A program made the translations under genes and the position numbers. A model generated the notes under the pieces. That model was not told the origin of the DNA, made no database searches, and saw only the letters and a list, made by a program, of their open reading frames with translations. A DNA stretch of 64,000 nt. Source: Hyphomicrobiales bacterium (GTDB lineage Bacteria; Pseudomonadota; Alphaproteobacteria; Rhizobiales; Rhizobiaceae). This document shows positions 25,428-34,174 of the stretch, piece after piece; position 1 is the first letter of the stretch, and each line of letters starts with the position of its first letter. The stretch lies in contig UBJO01000049.1 in assembly GCA_900465665.1 (NCBI GenBank), forward strand, positions 1 through 64,000, written 5' to 3'.

Positions 25428-26426
25428 TTAAGAGAACAGCATCGCCGAAAGCTTGCGCCGTCCCGAAACGCTGGCCGGATCCTTGAAGCCCCAGACCTCG
25501 AAGAACTGCAACAGCTGGCGGCGCGCGCCGTCGTCGTCGAAGGTCCGGTCCTTGCGCATGATGTAGAGGAGGTGATCGGCCGCTTCCTCGCGTGCGCCCT
25601 CGACATTGCGGATCTTGGCGAGCTTCATGCGCGCCTCGTGATCGTCGGGGTTGGCGGCAAGCGCCTGCTCCAGAGCCACGGGGTCGCCGAGCTTGCGGGC
25701 TTCCTCGATCTGCTCAAGCTTCTTCACCACCGCCTGGATCGCCGGATCGGCGGCCATCTCGTCGGGGAGTTCGTTCAACGCCTCGCGCGCCCGCTCATGC
25801 TGGTTGGCTGAAATCATGCACTGCGCCATGCCGGCGAGCGCCTTGGCATTATCGGGGTCGGCCTGCATGACGGCGCCGTAGAGCTGTGCGGCGCCATTGA
25901 TGTCGCCGCTGGCAAGCAAACCATCGGCCTCGACAAGCACCGCCTCGATCTCGGCCGCCTGATCGGCACCCGCCGGACCGGCGACGCGATCGATAAACTC
26001 ACGGATCTGGCTTTCGGGCACCGCACCCATGAAGCCATCGGCCGGACGGCCGCCGACGAAGGCGATGACGGCGGGGATCGACTGGATGCCGAGCTGGCCG
26101 GCGATCGACGGATGGTCGTCGATGTTCATCTTCACGAGCTTGACGCGGCCCTGCGCCTCGTTGACCACCTTTTCGATGACGGGTGTCAGCTGCTTGCACG
26201 GGCCGCACCAGGGCGCCCAGAAATCGACGAGAACAGGCTGGTTGCGCGACTCCTCGATGACGTCCTTGCTGAAGGTCGCCGTCGTCGTATCCTTGATATA
26301 GCCGCCGGCGGACGCCATTGGCGCTGGCGCCGCTGCCTGGGCCGGTGCTGCAGGCGCGCCGCCATAGCTCGCCGTTGCCGACATCTGGCCGAAGGAATTG
26401 CTGTAGGGATTGTCGTTGCCGCTCAT
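25428..26426 (-). CDS. CnoX-like thioredoxin with TPR repeats (chaperedoxin)
   Basis: A 332-residue protein with a Ala/Pro/Gly-rich N terminus, a thioredoxin domain with the full active site WAPWCGPCK (about residues 69-77), and C-terminal tetratricopeptide-like helices (about 160-330) typical of YbbN/CnoX. E. coli CnoX has lost the second cysteine, but this one keeps WCGPC and should be redox-active, as described for Caulobacter CnoX. It probably protects unfolded proteins from oxidation and hands them to chaperones. Confidence 0.87.
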   Translation of the reverse strand: MSGNDNPYSNSFGQMSATASYGGAPAAPAQAAAPAPMASAGGYIKDTTTATFSKDVIEESRNQPVLVDFWAPWCGPCKQLTPVIEKVVNEAQGRVKLVKMNIDDHPSIAGQLGIQSIPAVIAFVGGRPADGFMGAVPESQIREFIDRVAGPAGADQAAEIEAVLVEADGLLASGDINGAAQLYGAVMQADPDNAKALAGMAQCMISANQHERAREALNELPDEMAADPAIQAVVKKLEQIEEARKLGDPVALEQALAANPDDHEARMKLAKIRNVEGAREEAADHLLYIMRKDRTFDDDGARRQLLQFFEVWGFKDPASVSGRRKLSAMLFS

Positions 26427-26479
26427 GAGTATCTCCCGCCGCGCCGGTCAGCCGGCTTTTCTAGCGTTAAAATCGTATG

Positions 26480-26989
26480 TCAGGACGTCACTTTCAAGAC
26501 AAGCGGCGTGTGACCGGTCGCTTCCATGAAGCGAACGAGGTCCGCACTTGCAATCGACGTGGTCGCGTCGTTGGACAGCGGATGGCAATTGATAATCTCG
26601 TCCTTCATGAGATCGGCATCAAGAACGAATGTGACCTTGTAATCCGAATCATTGATCGCGCCGAAGGCCGTGACCGAGCCCGGAATGACGCCCAGATACT
26701 CCATCAGCTTCTCCGGCTTGCCGAACGACACCTTGCTCGCGGCGCCAATCAGCGTGTGCACCGTCTTCAGGTCGACCGAGGCATTCTCCTCGACGGTAAG
26801 CAGGAAGAACTGGTCCTTCTTGTCCTTCACGAACAGGTTCTTGGTGTGACCGCCGGGAATCTCGTCGCGCAGCGCTACCGATTCGGCCACCGTGAACACC
26901 GGCGCATGCGTCTTGGTGCTGTGCTTGATGCCGAGCCCGTCGAGAAAGGCGTAGAGTTCGGTTGCGGTCTTCGGCGTCTTCTCGGTCAT
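26480..26989 (-). CDS. YbaK/ProX-type prolyl-tRNA editing domain protein
   Basis: A 169-residue stand-alone editing domain related to the ProRS INS domain (ProXp-ala/PrdX). Features are KTHAPVFTVAES, the GHTKNLFVKDKK segment and the catalytic-type Lys, then GSVTAFGAIND and NCHPLSNDATTSI. It hydrolyses mischarged Ala- or Cys-tRNA(Pro). The ATG at 26989 gives the usual start; a GTG-like upstream extension is less likely. Confidence 0.88.
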   Translation of the reverse strand: MTEKTPKTATELYAFLDGLGIKHSTKTHAPVFTVAESVALRDEIPGGHTKNLFVKDKKDQFFLLTVEENASVDLKTVHTLIGAASKVSFGKPEKLMEYLGVIPGSVTAFGAINDSDYKVTFVLDADLMKDEIINCHPLSNDATTSIASADLVRFMEATGHTPLVLKVTS

Positions 26990-27244
26990 GGCTCGTTCCA
27001 GCACTCGCATTGGGATAAGGCGCCCCCTGATTACGTCTCCCTCCCCTTTTTTGCAACGTGCCTATTCGCCGCTTTTCCCTGCATTTGCGGCATTTTAGCT
27101 GGGGCCGGAAAAGCTTTTCAAATTTTTCTTCGCCTTTCCGTCATTTCCCTGTTGCATTTGAAAATCGTTTGGGCGATATAGCGCCCGTCGCCGCAAGGTG
27201 GCGCCCACGGTCCTCCAAACTACCACAGGCCGTCGGGATTATGA

Positions 27245-27319
27245 GCGGGTGTAGCTCAGTGGTAGAGCACAACCTTGCCAAGGTTGGGGTCGAGGGTTCG
27301 AACCCCTTCGCCCGCTCCA
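27245..27319 (+). tRNA. tRNA-Gly (anticodon GCC)
   Basis: A complete cloverleaf. The acceptor stem GCGGGTG pairs with CGCCCGC (one G-T pair). The D arm is GCTC...GAGC, the anticodon stem-loop CAACC-TTGCCAA-GGTTG has anticodon GCC, and the T arm is GAGGG-TTCGAAC-CCCTT. A discriminator T and an encoded CCA end follow. Length is 75 nt including CCA. Confidence 0.97.
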
Positions 27320-27416
27320 AATATTCCCAACCAGTTGATATATTGTAATTATACGATCGCCGATTGGCCGCATCGATCGGCGCGACCTTAGACTCGACGC
27401 ACGAAGCCGCACGCGC

Positions 27417-27607
27417 GACCGTCATCCTCGGGCTCGTCCCGAGGATCTGAGCACGGTCCCTCTTGCTCAACTTGAATGGACACTTGGCGCCCTGCTTTCG
27501 ACAGTTGGGTGACACTCGACGGCGAACACCGCCCCGTCGCGAATATCAGCACCGTTGAATTCGCGGAAACGTGCTTAGACCCTCGGCACAAGGCCGAGGG
27601 TGACGGT
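27417..27607. repeat. RIME-like palindromic repeat pair (locus C)
   Basis: An arm at 27417-27456 and an inverted arm at 27571-27607, each a hairpin around CCTCGG...CCGAGG, flank about 115 bp. They match the arms of locus A but in the opposite outer/inner order. They fill most of the 456-bp gap between tRNA-Gly and the glycosidase gene. Nothing else is seen in that gap. Confidence 0.65.
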
Positions 27608-27775
27608 CGAGAGGGCAGACGCCTCCCGTCTCAAGACAGGAAACCAATCTCCTCTCCGTCCCGCGATGCGCCAAGGGTGCAACAACCCAACCCCACCCCT
27701 CAAAAAACATTGATTTGCGCATCACCCCTGCCCATGTTGAAGCAAGGGGCAGGATAACCGATTGGGCGGGAGAAG

Positions 27776-29104
27776 ATGCTGCAACGGACCGAGGAAACAG
27801 ATGCCGCGCTGGTCGACAGGCTGCAGCAGGCGGCGTTCAATTACTTCCTGAAACATTCCAACCCCGATAACGGGCTTGTCGCCGATACATCGGTCGCAAA
27901 CGTGCCCTGCAGCATCGCGGCCGTCGGCTTCGCGCTGTCGTCCTACACCGTCGCCGTCGAGCGCGGCTGGATGACGCGAGCGGACGCGATAGCCCGCACC
28001 ACGACGACGCTCTGCTTCTTCGCCAACGGCCACCAGGGCCGCGAGCGGCACGCGATCGGCTACAGGGGCTTCTTCTACCACTTTCTGCACATGGACACCG
28101 GCCACCGCGCCTGGAACAGCGAGCTCTCGACCATCGACACGACACTGCTCGTCGCCGGCGTGCTGACGGCAGCCGCCTATTTTGATGGCGAAGACGAAGC
28201 GGAGACCGAGATCCGCCGGCTCTCGACGCTGATCTACGAGCGCATCGACTGGCACTGGGCGCTGAACAAGGGCGAGACCATCTGCATGGGCTGGAAGCCC
28301 TCAAGCGGCTTCCTGCGCTGGCGCTGGCAGGGCTATGACGAGGCGGTGCTGCTCTACACGTTGGCGCTCGCCTCGCCCACGCACCCGATCCCGCAATCGA
28401 GCTACGACGCCTTCACCTCGAGCTACTCGTGGATGCTCTTCGGCGAAAAGTGCTATCTTTATGCCGGCCCCTTCTTCATCCACCTCTTCTCGCATGCCTG
28501 GATCGATTTTCGCGGCATCCGCGACAGACCGATGGCGGCGCGCGACAGCGATTATTTCCGCAACACCCAGATCTGCATCGAGGTGCAGCGCGATTACGCC
28601 GAGCGCAACCCCGGCCATTTCATCGGCTATTCCAGGGATGTCTGGGGCCTGTCGGCCTCCGACGGTCCACCACCATCGCGCAGCCGCCATGGCGACCGGC
28701 GCCCGAGCGTGCTGGGCTATGCCGCCCGTGGCGCGCCGCTCGGCCCCGATGATGGCACGCTTGCGCCATGGTGCGCGCTTGCCGCCCTGCCCTATGACCG
28801 CGAGGCAGCGATCTCAGGCACGCGGGCGCTGCTTCAGGCCTATCCCGACCTCTGCTACGAGGGCCGCTTCCCCGGCGGCTTCAACCCATCCGTCAAGACG
28901 GCGGGACCGGAGGGGTGGGTGGACGATCGCTGTGTCGGCATCGACCAGGGGCTGCTTGTCATGTCGATCGAAAACGATCGCTCCGATTTCATCTGGAGCC
29001 TGATGCGCAAGTCCGACGTCATCCGCACCGGCCTGGAACGCGCAGGCTTTACCGGCGGCTGGCTGGAAGATGAAGCGGAGGACGCCGAGCGCAAGATCGC
29101 CTGA
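27776..29104 (+). CDS. glucoamylase-like (PF10091/GH144-type) glycosidase
   Basis: A 442-residue predicted alpha/alpha-toroid enzyme of the PF10091 glycoamylase family, which includes GH144 endo-beta-1,2-glucanases and the C-terminal part of cyclic glucan synthase NdvB. Visible family segments are RGFFYHFL, WNSELSTIDTTLLVAGVL, GWKPSSGFLRWRWQGYDEAVLLYTLAL, PFFIHLFSHAWIDFRG and WGLSASDGP. No signal peptide is seen, so it probably acts in the cytoplasm. Rhizobia make cyclic beta-1,2-glucan, which makes this a candidate glucan-turnover enzyme, but that is inference. It stands alone. Confidence 0.8.
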   Translation: MLQRTEETDAALVDRLQQAAFNYFLKHSNPDNGLVADTSVANVPCSIAAVGFALSSYTVAVERGWMTRADAIARTTTTLCFFANGHQGRERHAIGYRGFFYHFLHMDTGHRAWNSELSTIDTTLLVAGVLTAAAYFDGEDEAETEIRRLSTLIYERIDWHWALNKGETICMGWKPSSGFLRWRWQGYDEAVLLYTLALASPTHPIPQSSYDAFTSSYSWMLFGEKCYLYAGPFFIHLFSHAWIDFRGIRDRPMAARDSDYFRNTQICIEVQRDYAERNPGHFIGYSRDVWGLSASDGPPPSRSRHGDRRPSVLGYAARGAPLGPDDGTLAPWCALAALPYDREAAISGTRALLQAYPDLCYEGRFPGGFNPSVKTAGPEGWVDDRCVGIDQGLLVMSIENDRSDFIWSLMRKSDVIRTGLERAGFTGGWLEDEAEDAERKIA

Positions 29105-29160
29105 CAGCATTTAGCGGATGGGCAAGCGCGAGAGCCGCCGGCCAGTGCAGAGGTTACCCC

Positions 29161-30198
29161 TCAGCGCACGAAAACATGCGCCTTGCCGGCGATCTCCAGT
29201 CGCACCCGGTCGCCGCGCGAGGGCAGCGCCACGCTGGAGGTTTTGATCAGGATCGGCGGCAATGCCACGCCGTCGAGCGAGACGGCAACCGTACAGGTCG
29301 CGCCGCCGAAATCCACCTCGACCACGCGTCCGCCATAGGGCTGCTCGCTGCTGTCGGTGACGACGCGGATCTGTTCGGGCCGGAGCATGATCTCGACCTT
29401 GCCCTGATGCTGGCTGTCGACCGCCACATGACCGAGCGCGCAATCGGCATGTCCGTTGCGGATGATCGCCGGCAGCATCACCGCGTCGCCGAGAAAGAGC
29501 GCCGTCTCGCGGTCGCGCGGCGCAAGATAAAGCGATTGCGGCGATCCGGCCTGCACAAGCTTGCCGTCGCGCAGAACGGCCACCTGATCGGCGTAGGACA
29601 GCGCCTCGGCCTGGTCGTGGGTGACGAGAATGCTGGTGATGCCTGCAGCCTGCAGCACGCGGGCCACCGCCTTGCGCATGTTTTCGCGCAGGCCCGTGTC
29701 GAGCGCCGAGAAGGGCTCGTCGAGCAGCATCAGCCGCGGTTCGCGGCCGAGCGCGCGCGCCAGCGCCACGCGCTGCTGCTGGCCGCCGGAAAGCTGGTGC
29801 GGGCGGCGTGTAAGCATGCCGCGATCAAGCTCGACCATATCGAGCAGGTCGAGCACCCGCTTGTCGCGGTCGGTCGCGCCGCGGGCAATGCCGAAGCCGA
29901 TATTACCGGCGACGTCGAGATGCGGAAACAGCGCGCCTTCCTGCGAGACGATACCGATGCCGCGCTTGTGCGCGGGCACCGCCGCCGGCCCATCGGCCAG
30001 CAATTCTCCATTGAGCGTGACACGGCCCTGATCGGGCTGCTCGAAGCCGGCGATGATGCGCAAGAGCGTCGTCTTGCCGGAGCCGGACGGGCCGACCACG
30101 GCGGTACGGCTGCCCGCCGTCACCTCCAGCGAGATGTTGTCGAGCGCCTGCACCTGACCATAACGCTTGCTGGCACCTTCGATCGTAAGCAGCGTCAT
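29161..30198 (-). CDS. fbpC: iron(III) ABC transporter ATP-binding protein
   Basis: A 345-residue ABC ATPase with Walker A GPSGSGKTT, signature LSGGQQQR, Walker B LMLLDEPFSALD and H-loop THDQ, followed by a C-terminal TOBE-type regulatory domain (from about residue 240). It overlaps the permease gene by 4 nt (ATGA). With the FbpA- and FbpB-like genes upstream it forms a ferric-iron importer. Third gene of the set. Confidence 0.9.
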   Translation of the reverse strand: MTLLTIEGASKRYGQVQALDNISLEVTAGSRTAVVGPSGSGKTTLLRIIAGFEQPDQGRVTLNGELLADGPAAVPAHKRGIGIVSQEGALFPHLDVAGNIGFGIARGATDRDKRVLDLLDMVELDRGMLTRRPHQLSGGQQQRVALARALGREPRLMLLDEPFSALDTGLRENMRKAVARVLQAAGITSILVTHDQAEALSYADQVAVLRDGKLVQAGSPQSLYLAPRDRETALFLGDAVMLPAIIRNGHADCALGHVAVDSQHQGKVEIMLRPEQIRVVTDSSEQPYGGRVVEVDFGGATCTVAVSLDGVALPPILIKTSSVALPSRGDRVRLEIAGKAHVFVR

Positions 30199-31829
30199 TG
30201 TCCGGCAGTCCGTTTCGATTGAGCATGGAGAAGAAGGGTCAGCGGCAGCGACAGCACGACCATCATGAAGGCGTAGGGCGCAGCGGCGACATAATCGATC
30301 TCGCTGGTCAGCGACCAGAATTTCGTGGCCAGCGTCTCGACACCGTTGGGCGAGAGCATCAGCGTCGCCGTCAGCTCGTTGGTGATCCCGAGCGCCACCA
30401 GCGCGATGCTGGCCGCCGCACCAGGGGCTGCAAGCCGCATGGTGATCTGCCGCACCGCTTGCGCCGGCGTGCGCCCCAGCGCCATCGCGGCGCGCTCCAG
30501 TTCCACCGGCGCCTGCGCGATGCTGGCGCGAAGGCCGACCATGGCGCGCGGCAAAAAGAGCAGGATATAGGCGAGCAGCAGCGTCGCAAATGTCTGGTAG
30601 AGCGGCAGCACGAGGCGCACGGTGATCGTCACCAGCGCCAGCGCCACGACCACACCCGGCAGCGAGCCGACATAATAGTGGCAGGCTTCGAGCACGCGCT
30701 GCACGCGTCCCGGCGCGCGCACCGAGAGCCACGCCATGGGGGCGGCGGCGATCGTCGCGAGGATTCCGCCGGCAAACGCCAGCACGATCGACTGCACGAA
30801 GGCATTGCCGACCTCGACGCGCCAGATACCGGCGCCGCCGAGATAAAGCCAGCGCACCAGCGTGACGAAGGGAACGCCGAGCGTCAGCGCCGCGACGATG
30901 ACGGGCAGGAGCACCGCCGGCACCGCGTACCAGCCGAGGCGGCGGCGATCGGCCGGGCGCGCCGAGCCGGAGCCGACGCGGGCATAGCGCTCGTTGCCGC
31001 GCACCAGCACCTCGATCGCGAGCAGAAGCAGGCAGCAGGCGACCAGCACGCCACCGAGCATATTGGCGGCCGGGCTGTTGTAGGCCGACTGGAACTGGTC
31101 GACGATCGCGGTCGCAAACGTGTCGAAGCGGATCATCACGAAGAGCCCGTATTCCGACAGCAGATGCAGCGCGATCAAAAGCGAGCCGCCGCAGATGGCA
31201 AGCCGAAGCTGCGGCAGGATGGTGCGGAAGAACACCGCCCAGGGCCCAAGCCCGAGCGAGGCGGCCGCATCCTCGATCGCCGGATCGAGCCGGCGAAGGG
31301 CTGCAGCGACGGGCAGATAGAGGAACGGGTAATAGGCGAGCACCGAAACGAAGACGCCGCTCTGCAGCCCGCGCATGCCAGGCACCAGGCTGACCCAGGC
31401 GTAGGAGTGCACGAAGGCAGGTACGGCAAGCGGCGCCACGGCGAGCCACGCCCAGAGGCGTGCGAAGGGGACATCGGTGCGCTCGGTGATCCAGGCAAGC
31501 GTTACCGCCAGCACGATCGACAGCGGCACGGTGATGACTTCGAGAAATACGGTATTGACGAGCAGCTCGCCGACACGCGGTCGAAACACCAGCTGCTTCA
31601 CCGTTTCCCAGCCGACATCGACAGTGATCCAGGCGATGAAACCGAGGGGAACGAGGCTGAAGAAGGCGACGATGGCGGCGAAGGCGACAACCGGCATATA
31701 CGGCATGCGCCGACGCGGCGGCGCCAGCTCCAGTGCCGGCCGGGCTGCCGGCGCGTTCTGGCCGGAGTTGAGAAATCTGTTGTCCTGCAGCAAGACCGCC
31801 GCCTTTGACACGCTGAAAAAGGAAGGCAA
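30195..31829 (-). CDS. fbpB: iron(III) ABC transporter permease
   Basis: A permease of about 540 residues with two fused six-span modules, typical of FbpB/AfuB. Each half holds an EAA-loop-like motif (LEDAAASLGLGPWAVFFRTILPQL... and ...ELERAAMALGRTPAQAVRQITM). The true start is uncertain. The longest frame begins at a TTG inside a terminator-like hairpin; a GTG at 31811 or an ATG at 31706, just before the first membrane span, are alternatives. Confidence 0.88.
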   Translation of the reverse strand: MPSFFSVSKAAVLLQDNRFLNSGQNAPAARPALELAPPRRRMPYMPVVAFAAIVAFFSLVPLGFIAWITVDVGWETVKQLVFRPRVGELLVNTVFLEVITVPLSIVLAVTLAWITERTDVPFARLWAWLAVAPLAVPAFVHSYAWVSLVPGMRGLQSGVFVSVLAYYPFLYLPVAAALRRLDPAIEDAAASLGLGPWAVFFRTILPQLRLAICGGSLLIALHLLSEYGLFVMIRFDTFATAIVDQFQSAYNSPAANMLGGVLVACCLLLLAIEVLVRGNERYARVGSGSARPADRRRLGWYAVPAVLLPVIVAALTLGVPFVTLVRWLYLGGAGIWRVEVGNAFVQSIVLAFAGGILATIAAAPMAWLSVRAPGRVQRVLEACHYYVGSLPGVVVALALVTITVRLVLPLYQTFATLLLAYILLFLPRAMVGLRASIAQAPVELERAAMALGRTPAQAVRQITMRLAAPGAAASIALVALGITNELTATLMLSPNGVETLATKFWSLTSEIDYVAAAPYAFMMVVLSLPLTLLLHAQSKRTAGQ

Positions 31830-31852
31830 CCGCCGTTGGAAAGCGGTTGCCC
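31815..31852 (-). terminator. hairpin with T-tract between fbpA and fbpB
   Basis: On the minus strand, GGCAACCGC and GCGGTTGCC form a perfect 9-bp stem followed by TTCCTTTTT. It lies about 85 nt after the fbpA stop and overlaps the possible fbpB start. It probably makes fbpA mRNA more abundant than fbpBC. Confidence 0.65.
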
Positions 31853-31936
31853 TTTATCGTCCTGCCCTAAGGTTTTCTTGAGCCAAAAGCAATAGTTTTC
31901 GCCCGAAGCACCCGCGACCGATTGGCAGCCGCCTAG

Positions 31937-32968
31937 CTAGATCAGGCCAGCGGCAGTGATCATCTCGACCACCTTCTTGCTGTTGAGCTGCGAGGCATCG
32001 ACAACGGGCGCCTGCAGGTCGGCCATCGGCACCAGCTTGTCGTTGGAGGCTGCACCCTTGCCGACGGCATATTCATAGGATGTGCCGGTCTTCAGGATCC
32101 CCTGGCCGGCCTTGCCGGTGATGAACTTCAGGAAGGCCTGCGCCTCTTTCTGGTGCTGGCTCGACTTCAGGATACCGCCGCCCGATAGGCTGACGAAGGC
32201 GCCCGGATCCTGGTTCTTGAAGTAGTGCAGCGCGACGTTGCTGCTGTTTTCGCCGGTCGCCGCCTGATCGCCGAACCAGTAGTAGTGATAGATCAACGCT
32301 CCCTCGACCTCGCCCGCGTTGACGGCCTTCATGGCAACCGTGTTGCTCTTGTAGGAGGTGGCGTTTTCCTTCAGGCCTTTCAGCCAGGCCGCCGTCGCCT
32401 CTTCGCCCTTCAGCTGCAAGAGCGCGCTGACGATCGCCTGGAAATCGGCGTTGACGGGGGATGCACCCCAACGGCCCTTCCAGGCCGGATCGGCGAGATC
32501 CATCATCGACTTCGGCAGCTTGTCCTCGGCGAGCTTGGTCTTGTCATAGGCAAACACGGTCGAGCGCGCGGCGATGCCGACCCACATGCCGTCCTTCGGG
32601 CGAAACTCTTCCGGCAGCTGGTCGAGCGTTGCCTTGTCGATCGGCGCAAACAGCCCGGCGGCATCGACCAAAGTCATCGCCGGTGAATTCTCGGTGAGGA
32701 ATACGTCGGCGGGCGACGCCTCGTCTTCCTGGATGATCTGGTTGGCGAACTGCATGTCGCCACCCTGGCGCATCGTCACCTTGATGCCGGTTTCCTTGGT
32801 GAAGGCATCCACCCATTCCTGGCCGAGGCTCTGGTGCTGGGCGTTGTAGACGACGATCCCTTCGGACTCATCTTCCTGCGCCTTGGCGCCAGAAGCGAGC
32901 GATGTCGCGGCAAGAAGCATGGCGCCGAACGCGGCGGCCTGCGAGAGGCGATTAAGGGAGACGGTCAT
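31937..32968 (-). CDS. fbpA: iron(III) ABC transporter substrate-binding protein
   Basis: A 343-residue periplasmic ferric-binding protein with a signal peptide (cleavage near SGAKAQ), the beta-strand segment EGIVVYNAQHQSLGQEWVDAF and the iron-ligand region IYHYYWFGDQ with the tyrosine pair. The ATG at 32968 is chosen because GGAGGG lies 5 nt upstream; an ATG at 32980 is weaker. An Irr-box-like site lies about 125 nt upstream. Confidence 0.91.
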   Translation of the reverse strand: MTVSLNRLSQAAAFGAMLLAATSLASGAKAQEDESEGIVVYNAQHQSLGQEWVDAFTKETGIKVTMRQGGDMQFANQIIQEDEASPADVFLTENSPAMTLVDAAGLFAPIDKATLDQLPEEFRPKDGMWVGIAARSTVFAYDKTKLAEDKLPKSMMDLADPAWKGRWGASPVNADFQAIVSALLQLKGEEATAAWLKGLKENATSYKSNTVAMKAVNAGEVEGALIYHYYWFGDQAATGENSSNVALHYFKNQDPGAFVSLSGGGILKSSQHQKEAQAFLKFITGKAGQGILKTGTSYEYAVGKGAASNDKLVPMADLQAPVVDASQLNSKKVVEMITAAGLI

Positions 32969-33092
32969 GATGCCCTCCATGGCATTTCATCTGCGATATC
33001 CATGATATTGCAGCGGTATATTTTCCTTGGCACTCGATTTCAAGTTTAGGCGACCTGAAGGCCATCACAAAGGCTTGAAATAATTGGTATAT

Positions 33093-33109
33093 TTTAGAAC
33101 GGTTCTAGA
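33093..33109 (-). promoter_or_regulatory. Irr box (iron control element) upstream of fbpABC
   Basis: TTTAGAA-CGG-TTCTAGA differs by one base from the rhizobial iron control element TTTAGAA-N3-TTCTAAA bound by Irr. It overlaps the stop codon of the preceding dehydrogenase gene and is about 125 nt before fbpA. A direct repeat GGTATATTTT occurs nearby at about 33015 and 33086. Confidence 0.6.
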
Positions 33110-34094
33110 GCGACCGGATAAGCGCGATCAAATCGTCATCGACCTCGATACCGTTTTCGATCGCCGCGCGCCGGGCGTTCTGGCCGCGGCGGCCGGGTAG
33201 CCGGACATCGGGATCGGATGTGATCTCCTCGGCGAGCCGGCCCATGCGCGCGGCAGCAATCGCGCCGCCGGTGGCATCCGGATTGATGACGATGAGCATG
33301 TGGCCGAGCGCCGGCGCGTCGCCCTGATCGTCGAACAGCGATGAGGCCTCGAAGGAGAAGTTGGCGCCGGTGAGCGCGCCGGCCATGATCTCGACCATCA
33401 TCGCCAGCGCCGCGCCCTTGGCCTCGCCCGATGGGATCATGGTGCCGGCCAAGGCCTCGACGGCGTCGGTGGTCGGCTGTCCATCGCGGTCGAAGGCCCA
33501 GTTGTCGGGGATCGGCACGCCCTTCTGCTTGGCCGCCATCACCTTGCCGCGCGCAACCCGCGACAGAGCCATATCGATGACAACGGGATCGGCATCCGGC
33601 ACCGGTGCGGCAAAGGCGATCGGATTGGTGCCGAACACAGGCTTGCGGCCGCCCCAGGCCGCCATCGAGGCCGGCGCATTGGCGACCATCAGCGCCACCA
33701 GCCCCATCTCGGCAAAGCGCTCGACCGTCAGCGCCAGCACGCCGGCGTGATGCGAGCGGCGGAAGGCGACGGCAACGATGCCCTGCTCGCGCGCGATATC
33801 GGGAACGGCGGACAGCGCGAGATCGATAGCCGGATAAGCGTATCCGTGATTGGCGTCGATCTGCACGACGGCGGGAAGCGGACGTGCGAGGGATGGCGTC
33901 GCGAACCCATCGACCTTGCCGGCCTTCGCCTGCTTCGAATAGGCCTCGACGCGCCTCAGCCCATGGCCACCCTGCCCGGCGGCTTCCGCCGCCACGAGCG
34001 CGCGGGCGACAGAACGGGCATTCGCCTCGCTCACCCGGTTTCTGGTCAATGCCTCGAAAACCAGGATCTCGGCGGCGGCGAGTGTCAGATGCAT
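33105..34094 (-). CDS. Ldh_2-family dehydrogenase, candidate piperideine-2-carboxylate reductase
   Basis: A 329-residue NAD(P)-dependent oxidoreductase of the malate/L-lactate/ureidoglycolate dehydrogenase family (Ldh_2), shown by GHGLRRVEAY, RRSHHAG with the catalytic His, and FGTNPIAFA. The family includes DpkA, which reduces delta1-piperideine-2-carboxylate to L-pipecolate in D-lysine breakdown. Its place downstream of hglS-amaA-amaB on the same strand supports that role. A sulfolactate or malate dehydrogenase cannot be excluded from sequence alone. Confidence 0.75.
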   Translation of the reverse strand: MHLTLAAAEILVFEALTRNRVSEANARSVARALVAAEAAGQGGHGLRRVEAYSKQAKAGKVDGFATPSLARPLPAVVQIDANHGYAYPAIDLALSAVPDIAREQGIVAVAFRRSHHAGVLALTVERFAEMGLVALMVANAPASMAAWGGRKPVFGTNPIAFAAPVPDADPVVIDMALSRVARGKVMAAKQKGVPIPDNWAFDRDGQPTTDAVEALAGTMIPSGEAKGAALAMMVEIMAGALTGANFSFEASSLFDDQGDAPALGHMLIVINPDATGGAIAAARMGRLAEEITSDPDVRLPGRRGQNARRAAIENGIEVDDDLIALIRSL

Positions 34095-34174
34095 GAAGGA
34101 CCTGCGAAATGAAAAAAGGCGATAACGCGGTTACGTTATCGCCCTTCCTGCAATGCAGCAATTGATCGCGACGC

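Noticed and set aside
27245..27607. tRNA-Gly as the attachment site of an integrated element
   Set aside because: No integrase, no repeated tRNA 3' end and no foreign gene block downstream, only intergenic repeats.
29161..31449. A 762-codon frame that looks like a permease-ATPase fusion
   Set aside because: Its first ~400 codons are an out-of-frame read of fbpB. The true ATPase starts at 30198 and the permease is in another frame.
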